A DNA stretch of 64,000 bases. Origin: Chryseobacterium sp. POL2 (GTDB lineage: Bacteria > Bacteroidota > Bacteroidia > Flavobacteriales > Weeksellaceae). The stretch covers positions 2,170,001 through 2,234,000 of the forward strand of contig NZ_CP049298.1 of NCBI RefSeq assembly GCF_011058315.1. Reading direction: 5' to 3'. Below the pieces are notes generated by a model that was given only the letters and a program-made list of their open reading frames with translations, was not told the DNA's origin and ran no database searches. Both the position numbers and the translations under genes were made by a program. Positions 47,526-55,805 of the stretch are shown here, piece by piece; the first letter of the stretch is position 1; every line of letters starts with the position of its first letter.

Positions 47526-47756
47526 ATGAAAAATTCTTTAATATTACTAGAAGTAGGCAATCTTGGAGGTATTGTTGTTATGATTTTTGCAATAATTGGC
47601 ATTGGTGCTTTCGTATTATCCTTAATCGTTGCTGGAATTTATAAATTAATTTATGAATTTAAAGGCACGAAAAAGCTTTCTAAATCCCAATTTTGGCAGG
47701 TTGTTCTTGTCTGTTTGTTTATTTGCGGACTTATAACAGGAATGATTTGTATGTAA
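47526..47756 (+). CDS. Small two-helix membrane protein
   Basis: A 76-residue protein with two hydrophobic helices (near 14-38 and 59-75) separated by a basic loop (YEFKGTKKLSKSQFW). No family recognised. It sits one base after the Lgt-like gene and 16 bases before the radical SAM gene, in the same orientation, so it may be an accessory subunit of that membrane pathway. Confidence 0.65.
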   Translation: MKNSLILLEVGNLGGIVVMIFAIIGIGAFVLSLIVAGIYKLIYEFKGTKKLSKSQFWQVVLVCLFICGLITGMICM

Positions 47757-47772
47757 TTTTAAAAAAAATAAA

Positions 47773-49149
47773 ATGCCAGTAAGAAATTATACCTATTACG
47801 ATTATACACTAAGTCTTTGTCCAGAATGTTTGAAGCGTGTTGGCGCGAAAATTATTATCGAAGATGAGAATGTTTTCATGACCAAACGTTGTCCAGCTCA
47901 TGGATTTTTCAAAACAAAAATTGCCACAGATGTTGACTATTACAAAAACATCAGAAACTACAACAAAGCTTCGGAAATGCCCGTTCATTTTGGGACAGAT
48001 GTTCTTTACGGCTGCCCTTACGATTGCGGATTGTGTGTAGATCACGAGCAACACAGTTGTTTGTCGATTGTAGAAGTTACAGATCGTTGTAATCTCACCT
48101 GTCCGACTTGTTATGCCATGTCTTCGCCACATTACGGAAGTCACAGAAGTTTGGAGGAAATAGAAGCCATGTTTGATATCATTGTAAAAAATGAAGGTGA
48201 ACCCGATGTGGTGCAAATTAGCGGCGGCGAACCTACCATACATCCAGAGTTTTTTAAAATTATGGATATTGCCAAGTCGAAACCAATTAAACATTTAATG
48301 TTGAACACCAACGGAATTAGGATTGCAAATGATCCTGGTTTTGCAGAAAAATTGGCAACTTATGCTCCCGAATTTGAAGTTTATCTTCAGTTTGACTCTT
48401 TTAAACCTGAAGTTTTAGACGATTTTAGAGGAAAAGATTTGACGGATGTTCGCATGAAAGCGCTTGAAAAATTAAATGCGCTCAATCTTTCAACAACTTT
48501 GGTGGTGGTTCTTCAACAAGGGAAAAATATTGACGAAATTGGTAAAATCATAGATTTTGCTTTGAAACAAAAATGCGTTCGTGGAATTACTTTTCAACCC
48601 GTGGAAATTGCAGGAAGAAACCGTGAAGATTCTGCGTACGAAAAAATTACACTTACGGAAGTTCGTCAAGAAATTCTCAACCAGTTTCCTTTGTTAAATT
48701 CAGATGATATTATTCCTGTTCCGTGTAATCCAGATGCTTTGGCGATGGGTTATGTTTTAAAAATAGACAATGAAATTATTCCTTTAACCCGATACATCAA
48801 TCCTGCTGATTTACTGAATAATGAATCCAAAAACACCATTGTTTATGAACAAGATGAGGGTTTGAAAATGCAGCTCATCGATATTTTTAGTACGGGAATT
48901 TCTGTGGATAAAGTTCAGCCAAAAGTTAACCAATTGTTGTGTTGCCTTCCAGAAGTTGTGGCGCCAGATTTGGGTTATGATAATCTTTTCAGAATCATCA
49001 TTATGAATTTTATGGATGCTCATGATTTTGATGTTCGAGCAGTGAAAAAATCTTGTGTACATATCGTGAATAAAGATTTAAAGCTCATCCCTTTCGAAAC
49101 GATGAATCTTTTTACAGAGATGATAAACAGAAACATTTGGAAGAATTAA
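47773..49149 (+). CDS. Radical SAM protein resembling the Tes (MJ0619-like) family
   Basis: A 458-residue [4Fe-4S]/SAM enzyme. The radical SAM motif is DRCNLTCPTCYAM (Cx3Cx2C) near residue 105-117, followed by VQISGGEPTIHPEF. Before it are additional cysteines in LCPECLKR, KRCPAHGFF and YGCPYDCGLCVDHEQHSC, and after it LLCCLPEVV and KKSCVH. This extended cysteine set and the N-terminal CPxHG/GCPYDCGLC pattern are those I know from the archaeal tetraether lipid synthase (Tes) family and its bacterial homologues, which join or functionalise lipid chains. Substrate here is unknown. It is followed by a nucleosidase gene. Confidence 0.8.
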   Translation: MPVRNYTYYDYTLSLCPECLKRVGAKIIIEDENVFMTKRCPAHGFFKTKIATDVDYYKNIRNYNKASEMPVHFGTDVLYGCPYDCGLCVDHEQHSCLSIVEVTDRCNLTCPTCYAMSSPHYGSHRSLEEIEAMFDIIVKNEGEPDVVQISGGEPTIHPEFFKIMDIAKSKPIKHLMLNTNGIRIANDPGFAEKLATYAPEFEVYLQFDSFKPEVLDDFRGKDLTDVRMKALEKLNALNLSTTLVVVLQQGKNIDEIGKIIDFALKQKCVRGITFQPVEIAGRNREDSAYEKITLTEVRQEILNQFPLLNSDDIIPVPCNPDALAMGYVLKIDNEIIPLTRYINPADLLNNESKNTIVYEQDEGLKMQLIDIFSTGISVDKVQPKVNQLLCCLPEVVAPDLGYDNLFRIIIMNFMDAHDFDVRAVKKSCVHIVNKDLKLIPFETMNLFTEMINRNIWKN

Positions 49150-49244
49150 GAAAAGATACAAGGGTTTTATTTTAATAAATTTAATTTCAAGAAATTCGCA
49201 TAAGCTAGTTTTTGTCTGTATTTTTGTCCTTTTAGTAAGAAATA

Positions 49245-49817
49245 ATGTTAGAAATTAATCAGAAAACATATAAAAATCCACTTTTTGTCTTTGCATTAGA
49301 AAGTGAAGCAGGCGTTGAATTTAAAGATGAAAATAAAGTCTTTATTGGTGTGGGAAAAGTAAATGCAACCTATTATTTAATGAAAGCTTTACACGAGCAT
49401 CAGCCAGATGTTGTCATCAATTTAGGAACGGCGGGAAGTACGACTTTTAATAGAGGAGAAGTGGTTTGTTGTAACCAATTTATCCAACGAGATATGGAGG
49501 TGATGGCTTTAGGATTTCAAAAATTTGAAACGCCTTTTGAGAACTCTTCAATTATTCTTAATCATGGAATTGTATTAGCACATTTGCCTATCGGGATTTG
49601 TGGAAGTGGCGATCAATTTGAGATGGAGCATAACAACCATGAATACAACGTTATTGATATGGAAGCTTTTGCTTTGGCGAAAGTTTGTCAGCTAGAACAA
49701 ATAGATTTTCTGTGTTTAAAATATATTTCTGACGGCGCCGACGGAAATGCGGTTGACGATTGGACTACGGAAGTTAAAAAAGCAGCAAAAGCTTTAAAAG
49801 TAGCTTTGGATAAATAA
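49245..49817 (+). CDS. MTA/SAH-nucleosidase-like (phosphorylase superfamily) protein
   Basis: A 190-residue PNP_UDP-family protein. Visible motifs are VFIGVGKVNATYYLMKAL, VINLGTAGSTTF, the aspartate-containing CGSGDQFEM and the substrate-binding NVIDMEAFALAKVC (VxDMEA is the MTAN nucleoside-binding motif), followed by LCLKYISDGAD. It is shorter than typical MTAN (~230). It may hydrolyse 5'-methylthioadenosine, SAH or 5'-deoxyadenosine, the by-product of the radical SAM reaction encoded by the preceding gene (95-base gap). That link is inference. Confidence 0.82.
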   Translation: MLEINQKTYKNPLFVFALESEAGVEFKDENKVFIGVGKVNATYYLMKALHEHQPDVVINLGTAGSTTFNRGEVVCCNQFIQRDMEVMALGFQKFETPFENSSIILNHGIVLAHLPIGICGSGDQFEMEHNNHEYNVIDMEAFALAKVCQLEQIDFLCLKYISDGADGNAVDDWTTEVKKAAKALKVALDK

Positions 49818-49847
49818 AATAAGGACTCAATTTTGAGTCCTTATTTG
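49818..49847. terminator. Bidirectional terminator
   Basis: 14-bp stem AAATAAGGACTCAA/TTGAGTCCTTATTT with a minimal loop, between convergent nucleosidase and surE genes. Confidence 0.9.
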
Positions 49848-49849
49848 TT

Positions 49850-50617
49850 TTAGAATTTCATGATAGCATCGAGTTCTTTCATATATTCATAATCGGTAAG
49901 ATCAAATTTAACAGGGACAATAGAGATATATCCATCTGCTAGAGCCGTTTCGTCAGCATCTTCAGATTGGTCCATGTTGTTAAAATATCCCGACAGCCAA
50001 TAATATTTTTTACCATGGGGATTGATACGTTCGTCGAAACTTTCTTCCCATTTTGCATGAGCTTGTTTGCAAACTTTAACCCCTTTTATCTCATCTTTCG
50101 AAAGTTTTGGAATATTAACATTCAGCACAACGCCTTTGGGCATTGGTTTTTCTAAAGTTTTCAAAACAATTTTTTGAATATATTCTTTGGCTTGTCCAAA
50201 ATCGGCGTCCCATGAAAAGTCCAATAAGGAAAATCCAATAGCTTGAAGTCCTTCTACACCGGCTTCTACTGCGGCAGACATCGTTCCAGAATAGATGACA
50301 TTTATGGAAGAATTAGCCCCATGATTAATACCCGAAACAACGATGTCGGGTTTTCTTGTTAAAACTTTGTCCAGTGCAAATTTGACACAGTCAACAGGTG
50401 TTCCGCTAAGTGAAAAATCTTTCTGTGGGCCTTCAAGATTAATTTCTTCGTATGTTAAAGTAGAATTAATAGTTATGGCGTGACCTTTTCCACTTTGTGG
50501 CGAGTTAGGTGCAACTACGACTACCTCGCCTATTTCGTTCATAAATTCCACCAAATTTCTAATGCCAGGCGCCGTAATGCCGTCGTCATTAGTTACCAAA
50601 ATCAAAGGTTTTTTCAT
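49850..50617 (-). CDS. surE: 5'/3'-nucleotidase SurE
   Basis: Metal-dependent nucleotidase of stationary-phase survival. The 255 residues start with the signature LILVTNDDGITAPGIRNL (metal aspartates). Later motifs: VVVAPNSPQSGKGHAIT, LSGTPVDCVKFAL, DIVVSGINHGANSSINVIYSGTMSAA. I chose the ATG at 50617, directly before MKKPLILVTNDDG; a TTG start at 50629 adds four residues. Confidence 0.95.
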   Translation of the reverse strand: MKKPLILVTNDDGITAPGIRNLVEFMNEIGEVVVVAPNSPQSGKGHAITINSTLTYEEINLEGPQKDFSLSGTPVDCVKFALDKVLTRKPDIVVSGINHGANSSINVIYSGTMSAAVEAGVEGLQAIGFSLLDFSWDADFGQAKEYIQKIVLKTLEKPMPKGVVLNVNIPKLSKDEIKGVKVCKQAHAKWEESFDERINPHGKKYYWLSGYFNNMDQSEDADETALADGYISIVPVKFDLTDYEYMKELDAIMKF

Positions 50618-50824
50618 AATAATAGTCAAAAATGTTTAGCAAAGTATCTTTCAATTGAAAATTACTTTTAAGAATTACACAAAATTAGTTAAAATATAGT
50701 AGCAGAATAGAAATAAGGTATTAAATTTGATGTCAGTTTCGCTTAGAATTTTGAAATTATTTTCTTAGCATCTGTAACAAAAATTAAAAACTTTTTACCA
50801 ATATTTATCATTTAAGTACTTTAT

Positions 50825-52948
50825 ATGTTTAAAAATTTTAAATGGAACAGAATATTAATGTTTGCGCCACTTATGACGCTGATGTTTTGTTTCAACGCAC
50901 CACAGAATGATGATGAAAAGATGCAAACCATAATGGTAAGCGTCAAAAATACACTTTCATATTTACATTATTCACCAAAACCGATTAACGACGCTTATTC
51001 TGCGGAAGTTTATAACAAGTTTTTCGAGTCTGCTGATCCTGACAAAAGAATTTTTCTTCAGTCAGATATGGATGAGTTTGCAAAGCACAAAACAAAACTT
51101 GATGATTATCTTAACAATGGTGATCTTACGTTTTATAAAACCACAACGGATCGCCTTTATAAGAGATTGGATGATGTCGATAAAATGACACAAGAAATTT
51201 TGAGCAAGCCTATTGATCTTAACGAAGATGACAGTATGATTCTTGAACCAAAGTTGAAGAAAAATGCCATAAATAGTGCCGAGCAAAAAGCAGAATGGAA
51301 ACGTTATGTAAAATACTATATCCTTCGCGAAATGGAGTCTCTTAACAATAAAGAAGAAACTCAAAAGAAAAAAAAGGATTCTGTTATCGCTAACAAATTG
51401 AAAGATACCATAAAACTTGACATTTTATCAAGCGAACAAAAACGTATCAAAGCACAAAGCGAGGTTAAAGATTTGATTACCGATATGTTCCGTCGTTACA
51501 AAAAGAGAAAACAAAACGACTGGTTCACAGTTTATATGAATGCTTATACGGAAGTTTTTGATCCGCATACGAACTATTTTTCACCAAAAGATAAAGAAGA
51601 TTTTGACACCAATTTTACAGGTAAGATTATTGGTATCGGCGCTTTAATTCAAGAGAAAAAAGGTTATCTGTATTTAGGCGATTTAACGATTGGTGCGCCA
51701 GCGTGGAAATCTAAACAACTTACCAAAGGTGATAAAATACTAAAAGTTCGTTCAAAACCTAAAGAAGATCCTGTGAATGTTGTAGGAATGTTGACAGAAG
51801 AAGCCGTAAGACTTATTCGCGGTGAAAAAGGAACACCTGTTACACTTACTGTAGAAAAAACAGATGGAACCGTGAAAGATGTTACATTAATTCGTGAAGA
51901 AGTTGCGATAGAAGATACTTATGCCAGAAGCTCTATCATTAATTCTCCAAATGGTAAAAAATTAGGCTACGTTTATTTGCCTGGATTCTATGCAGATTTT
52001 GAAGATAGTAAAGGTAGAAATGCTTCCGATGATTTAAAAGCGGAATTGCTAAAATTAAAAGCACAAAAAGTTGAAGGTATTGTTCTTGATCTTAGAAATA
52101 ATGGTGGCGGTTCTTTAACAGAAGTTGTGGATATTATGGGATTGTTTATTAACGCAGGTCCGGTTGTTCAGGTTAAAGATGGCAATGGAAAAATTAATGT
52201 TCTTAATAACAAAACCAGCGCACCAGTATGGACAGGACCGCTTGTTGTGATGCAAAACGAACTTTCTGCTTCGGCATCAGAGATTTTGACAGGCGCCATG
52301 CAAGATTATGGTAGAGCAGCGGTTATAGGTTCTCCACAATCTTTTGGTAAAGGAACTGTGCAAACTTTTGTGTCGCTCAATAGATTTTTAAATTCTAATG
52401 ATGATTTTGGAGACCTTAAATTAACCATTCAAAAATATTATCGTGTAACGGGCGAGTCAACACAAAGAAAAGGTGTAGAATCCGATGTTAAAATGCAAGA
52501 TCTATTTACCTATGCAGAGATTGGAGAGCGATATGATCAATTTGCTTTGCCTTGGGATAAAATAGCGCCCGCTAAGTTTAACAAAGTAAAAGACATCAAT
52601 ACCGCAGCACTTCAACAATCTATTGATTCTAAAATTAAAAATAATGCCAATTATCAGCTTTTGATAGAATCAGCAAAATGGAGAGAAAAATTATCTAAAG
52701 AAGAAAAAATAACGTTGAATGAAACAAAATATTTGGCTTTGATGAAAGAAAGAAAAGCCCAGATTGAAAAATTCAAAGCCTTAGATAAATACAATAATGG
52801 GCTCAAAATTTCCTTGCATGCTGACGAAGTAGCAAGAGAGAAAAAAGATGAAGCTTTTGCTAAAAAATCTGAAAACTGGATTAAAAACCTACAGAAAGAC
52901 TTTTATCTCAAGGAAACTTTAGACGCATTAGAACAATCTACTAAATAA
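50825..52948 (+). CDS. prc: C-terminal processing peptidase (S41, Prc/Tsp-like)
   Basis: An exported tail-specific protease degrading periplasmic proteins. The 707 residues match the Prc size. The N-terminus is a signal/anchor (MFAPLMTLMFCFNA). A helical N-terminal domain (to ~210) is followed by a PDZ domain near 255-345 (GIGALIQEKKGYLYLGDLTIGAPAWKS in outline). The S41 catalytic domain has the serine in NELSASASEILTGAMQDYG near 483 and the lysine in GSPQSFGKGTVQ near 507. A C-terminal DUF3340-like helical tail follows. A large hairpin lies just after the stop codon. Confidence 0.93.
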   Translation: MFKNFKWNRILMFAPLMTLMFCFNAPQNDDEKMQTIMVSVKNTLSYLHYSPKPINDAYSAEVYNKFFESADPDKRIFLQSDMDEFAKHKTKLDDYLNNGDLTFYKTTTDRLYKRLDDVDKMTQEILSKPIDLNEDDSMILEPKLKKNAINSAEQKAEWKRYVKYYILREMESLNNKEETQKKKKDSVIANKLKDTIKLDILSSEQKRIKAQSEVKDLITDMFRRYKKRKQNDWFTVYMNAYTEVFDPHTNYFSPKDKEDFDTNFTGKIIGIGALIQEKKGYLYLGDLTIGAPAWKSKQLTKGDKILKVRSKPKEDPVNVVGMLTEEAVRLIRGEKGTPVTLTVEKTDGTVKDVTLIREEVAIEDTYARSSIINSPNGKKLGYVYLPGFYADFEDSKGRNASDDLKAELLKLKAQKVEGIVLDLRNNGGGSLTEVVDIMGLFINAGPVVQVKDGNGKINVLNNKTSAPVWTGPLVVMQNELSASASEILTGAMQDYGRAAVIGSPQSFGKGTVQTFVSLNRFLNSNDDFGDLKLTIQKYYRVTGESTQRKGVESDVKMQDLFTYAEIGERYDQFALPWDKIAPAKFNKVKDINTAALQQSIDSKIKNNANYQLLIESAKWREKLSKEEKITLNETKYLALMKERKAQIEKFKALDKYNNGLKISLHADEVAREKKDEAFAKKSENWIKNLQKDFYLKETLDALEQSTK

Positions 52949-52958
52949 ACAAAAAAAA

Positions 52959-53052
52959 GCTGTCTCAAAAGCACCCCCTCTCTCGGACTCCTATCTGACA
53001 ACTTTAGTCATTTAGAAGATTCTCAGAGTATTGGTTTACCTTTTGAGACAGC
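52959..53052. repeat. Hairpin-forming inverted repeat, possible MITE or IS remnant
   Basis: Perfect 13-bp inverted repeats GCTGTCTCAAAAG (52959-52971) and CTTTTGAGACAGC (53040-53052) flank a 68-base centre with no ORF. The sequence resembles terminal repeats of some Bacteroidetes insertion sequences (GAGGCTGTCTCAAAAG type, from memory). It is bounded by A-run and TCGTTTTTATT, so it could also act as a terminator between prc and the convergent DinB gene. Confidence 0.55.
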
Positions 53053-53068
53053 CTCGTTTTTATTTCTA

Positions 53069-53566
53069 TTATTTAAATTCTGTATCTGCTGAGGGACCAT
53101 AGCTTTCAGGAAGCGGAATGTCATTTAAGCGATAATATACGCCAAGTTGCGCGCGATGGTGTGTAGCCTGATTAAGAGCATGTCGAATGGCGCCATACTT
53201 ACTCCATTCCATCAGCGTCTTGCCATTCATTTTTATCGCCCAGTTGGGTTCTAGCTGCTCCTCTGTTGCTGCTTCTAGACTTTCTAAACCTGACTTGTAA
53301 GAATTGTCCAACATGTTAAGCAGGTCTTCTTTATTAGTTGCTTTGGGTGGATTATATTCATTTTTACCGAAATCAAGTTCGGATGTATCAAGAATATATT
53401 TTGGCCAACCGAAAACTTCTGAAATGTGTGCCGCAAGAGGCATCATTTTCATGCTTTTGTCGTGAGGAGAATAATCGTTTTTGTTTTCTGGAAATCGCTC
53501 GAAGAAACGTCGGGTCGTTTCGTATTCGCTTTTAAGCTCTGATTTTAAATGTTTTAAAGTATCCAT
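53069..53566 (-). CDS. DinB family protein
   Basis: A 165-residue four-helix-bundle protein of the DinB/YfiT-like superfamily. The metal-type histidines are in MPLAAHISEVFGWP (first) and IRHALNQATHHRAQLGVYYR (later pair), matching the DinB pattern. Family members are thiol transferases or metal-binding proteins of largely unknown role. No SOS-type operator is visible. It lies beside the second tRNA-Asn. Confidence 0.85.
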   Translation of the reverse strand: MDTLKHLKSELKSEYETTRRFFERFPENKNDYSPHDKSMKMMPLAAHISEVFGWPKYILDTSELDFGKNEYNPPKATNKEDLLNMLDNSYKSGLESLEAATEEQLEPNWAIKMNGKTLMEWSKYGAIRHALNQATHHRAQLGVYYRLNDIPLPESYGPSADTEFK

Positions 53567-53630
53567 ATCTTATGTTTTTAAAAAATAAAATTACAAAGAA
53601 TAACATCAAAACTATATTAAAGAAGTGATA

Positions 53631-53663
53631 AAAAAAACACCTACAGATGAATGTAGGTGTTTT
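53631..53663 (-). terminator. Terminator of tRNA-Asn (copy 2)
   Basis: Same stem as copy 1 (AACACCTACA/TGTAGGTGTT with loop TTCATC), on the minus strand, with a longer T run. Confidence 0.9.
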
Positions 53664-53674
53664 ACTTTTAAAAG

Positions 53675-53748
53675 CTCCTCCTGCTGGGCTCGAACCAGCG
53701 ACCCTCTGATTAACAGTCAGATGCTCTAACCAACTGAGCTAAGGAGGA
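53675..53748 (-). tRNA. tRNA-Asn (GTT), copy 2
   Basis: A 74-nt cloverleaf identical to the copy at 18957-19030, on the opposite strand. Anticodon GTT. Confidence 0.97.
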
Positions 53749-53766
53749 ATGTCCTTTGTTTAAAGT

Positions 53767-53799
53767 GGTGCAAATATAAAACGAATTTATATTTGCACC
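53767..53799. repeat. Palindrome upstream of tRNA-Asn copy 2
   Basis: A perfect 14-bp inverted repeat GGTGCAAATATAAA / TTTATATTTGCACC with a 5-base spacer. The left arm is the tRNA promoter -7 region read on the plus strand; the right arm repeats that box in the opposite direction. Confidence 0.85.
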
Positions 53800-53801
53800 A
53801 A
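53771..53801 (-). promoter_or_regulatory. Promoter of tRNA-Asn (copy 2)
   Basis: On the minus strand, TTG (53799-53801), 20-base spacer, TATATTTG (53771-53778). Same geometry as copy 1 although the -33 part lies outside the duplicated block. Confidence 0.75.
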
Positions 53802-53832
53802 ATTTTTCAAGAACTTTTTCTGATTTTTTTAT

Positions 53833-55170
53833 CTAGAATCGTCCAGTAATCCATTTAACAATGTCATTTCCAAAGATTAAGACCATTAATCCTAGTAAGA
53901 AGATGACACCAATCATTTGGGCGTTTTCCAAAACTTTTTGTGGAACAGGTTTTCCTGTAATCATTTCCCAAAGCGTAAACATCACGTGACCACCGTCTAA
54001 TCCAGGAATCGGGATTAGATTAAGGAATGCTAACCAAACAGAGAACATTGCTGTAAAACTCCAGAAAAATTCCCAATTGATCGTGGTTGGCATTTGTTTG
54101 ATAATTCCGATTGGGCCAGATACTTTTTTGTAACCTTCGGTTTTGCTATTAAAGATAATTTTGAATTGCTTTACCTGCATTACCAAAACATCAATAGTAC
54201 GTTCAAAACCTCTAGGGATAGCTTGTAAGAAGGTATAGCTTTTAACAACTTCAGTTTTATTTAATTCTTTTTGAGCAACTTCCAGACTAAAAGAAAAGCC
54301 TAATTTTCCATCTTTTCCAACATTAATTTGTAAATCTTGAATTTGGTTGTTTCTAAGAACTTTCATGCTAATTGGTTTGCCTGCATTTTGAGCTAAAGCT
54401 GAAGTTACCTGGTCGTAATATTCTGTTTTTTGGTTGTTAATTTCTACAATTTTATCACCTTTTAGTAATCCCATCTTTGCTGCTGGCATATTAGGAACAA
54501 TGCTATCAACAACAGCAGGAAAACGATTGCTGAAATATAATTTCGCTTCATTGGCTTTCAAAACTTCGGCAACGCCATCTTCGTTAACAGGGAAGGTAAC
54601 TTCCTGACCATCGCGCAAAACTGTAACATCGTTCGCGAATAACATGTTCATAATTGACGTTTGCATACGCTCGGCAGGTTTTCCGTCTATTTTCAGAATT
54701 TTATCACCTGTTTTTAAGCCCATTTTTTCGCCTTCTGAAGTGACAGCTATTCCTGCTTCAAATTTGGAATTGTCGTAATATTTTTCACCTTTAAAATAAG
54801 ATAAACAAGAATAGATTAACCATGCTAAAAAGAAGTTAACCGTAACACCACCTAGCATGATGATAAGACGTTGCCAAGCTGGTTTTGCTCGAAACTCCCA
54901 AGGTTCTGCAGGTTTTTTAAGTTGTTCGGTATCCATACTCTCATCAACCATTCCGGCAATTTTCACGTAACCTCCTAAAGGAAGCCAACCAATACCATAT
55001 TCGGTATCACCGATTTTCTTTTTAACCACAGAAAACCAAGGGTCAAAGAATAGATAAAATTTTTCAACTTTAGTTTTAAAAAGTTTTGCTGGGATAAAAT
55101 GTCCTAATTCGTGTAGAATAACAAGAATTGAAATACTCAGTATAAATTGAAATAACTGTTCTGGTGCCAT
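53833..55170 (-). CDS. rseP: RIP metalloprotease RseP
   Basis: Site-2 protease in the inner membrane, cleaving regulatory membrane proteins within the bilayer. The 445 residues show the zinc site in VILHELGHFIPA (HELGH at 20-24), two PDZ-like modules (near 130-190 and 215-285, the latter AKMGLLKGDKIVEINNQKTEY), the NxxPxPxLDG motif LNLIPIPGLDGGHVMF, and membrane segments near 8-28, 101-121, 365-385 and 420-440. Length fits the family. No anti-sigma gene is adjacent. Confidence 0.93.
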   Translation of the reverse strand: MAPEQLFQFILSISILVILHELGHFIPAKLFKTKVEKFYLFFDPWFSVVKKKIGDTEYGIGWLPLGGYVKIAGMVDESMDTEQLKKPAEPWEFRAKPAWQRLIIMLGGVTVNFFLAWLIYSCLSYFKGEKYYDNSKFEAGIAVTSEGEKMGLKTGDKILKIDGKPAERMQTSIMNMLFANDVTVLRDGQEVTFPVNEDGVAEVLKANEAKLYFSNRFPAVVDSIVPNMPAAKMGLLKGDKIVEINNQKTEYYDQVTSALAQNAGKPISMKVLRNNQIQDLQINVGKDGKLGFSFSLEVAQKELNKTEVVKSYTFLQAIPRGFERTIDVLVMQVKQFKIIFNSKTEGYKKVSGPIGIIKQMPTTINWEFFWSFTAMFSVWLAFLNLIPIPGLDGGHVMFTLWEMITGKPVPQKVLENAQMIGVIFLLGLMVLIFGNDIVKWITGRF

Positions 55171-55229
55171 TTATTTTGTTTAAAATTAAATTACGCAAAG
55201 GTAAGCAATTGGCTTAGATTCTTAACAAG

Positions 55230-55263
55230 AAAAAGGCCTTATCCACAAGATAAGACCTTTTTT
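55230..55263 (-). terminator. Terminator of the 55286-55762 gene
   Basis: Stem with arms GGTCTTATC/GATAAGGCC on the minus strand (one mismatch) and a 5-base loop, followed by TTTTTC. The loop happens to contain part of a DnaA-like sequence. Confidence 0.75.
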
Positions 55264-55285
55264 AACTTATTTTTATAATAATTGT

Positions 55286-55762
55286 TTATTTTAAAACATA
55301 TTTGAAACCTAAAGTAAAGCGACCAGCTTCGAAGTTAGAGTCATTAGAAAGGTTCCACCAAGGCTTCCAGTCAAAGCTCATTGCTAATGGAGCAGATGGG
55401 ATTTTGTATTCTAAACCTAATTGTGGTCTAATGGCAAAAGATGTATCACTATGACCGCCAGCTTTCCAAAAAGTAAGTTGTGGACCAACACCAACATACC
55501 ATCCAAGACCTCCAGCACCGCTGAATTTTTCGTTATAAGTATAATCTGCACCCAAGACGGTGGTGTTGTCTCCGAATAATACCTGCAAATTACCAGCATT
55601 TCTTCCATCGAAAGAGTGTTTGTACTGAGGACCAAATAATGTTGGGCCATCTCCTAGATCTACAGCGATACCTAATGCGTCTTTATACGATTGTGCTTGT
55701 ACGAATTGGCTTCCTAGGGCTACTGCACCTAATAAAGCGATTGATTTAACTAAGTTTTTCAT
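55286..55762 (-). CDS. Hypothetical exported beta-barrel-like protein
   Basis: A 158-residue protein with a signal peptide ending VQAQ (residue 24). The mature part alternates hydrophobic residues in beta-strand pattern (NLQVLFGDNTTVLGADYTY, GLGWYVGVGPQLTFW) and ends with an aromatic/hydrophobic strand, GRFTLGFKYVLK, typical of outer-membrane barrels. No function assigned. It is next to a similar small barrel protein. Confidence 0.75.
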   Translation of the reverse strand: MKNLVKSIALLGAVALGSQFVQAQSYKDALGIAVDLGDGPTLFGPQYKHSFDGRNAGNLQVLFGDNTTVLGADYTYNEKFSGAGGLGWYVGVGPQLTFWKAGGHSDTSFAIRPQLGLEYKIPSAPLAMSFDWKPWWNLSNDSNFEAGRFTLGFKYVLK

Positions 55763-55805
55763 TATTGTAAATTTTAATTGTTTGTGTCTATTTTGTATTT
55801 TATTC

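Larger units (their letters stand above)
53631..53780 (-). repeat. 150-bp repeat containing tRNA-Asn, copy 2
   Basis: Reverse complement identical to 18925-19074 over all 150 bases, including promoter box and terminator. Confidence 0.92.

Noticed and set aside
47809-48294. 161-codon antisense ORF
   Set aside because: Lies opposite the radical SAM gene, whose frame and motifs are clear; composition looks like a shadow frame.
53980-53995. CACGTGA sequence resembling half of parS
   Set aside because: Inside rseP coding sequence and not part of a TGTTTCACGTGAAACA palindrome.
55239-55247. Exact DnaA box TTATCCACA
   Set aside because: Falls in the stem and loop of an intrinsic terminator and has no companions; taken as coincidence.
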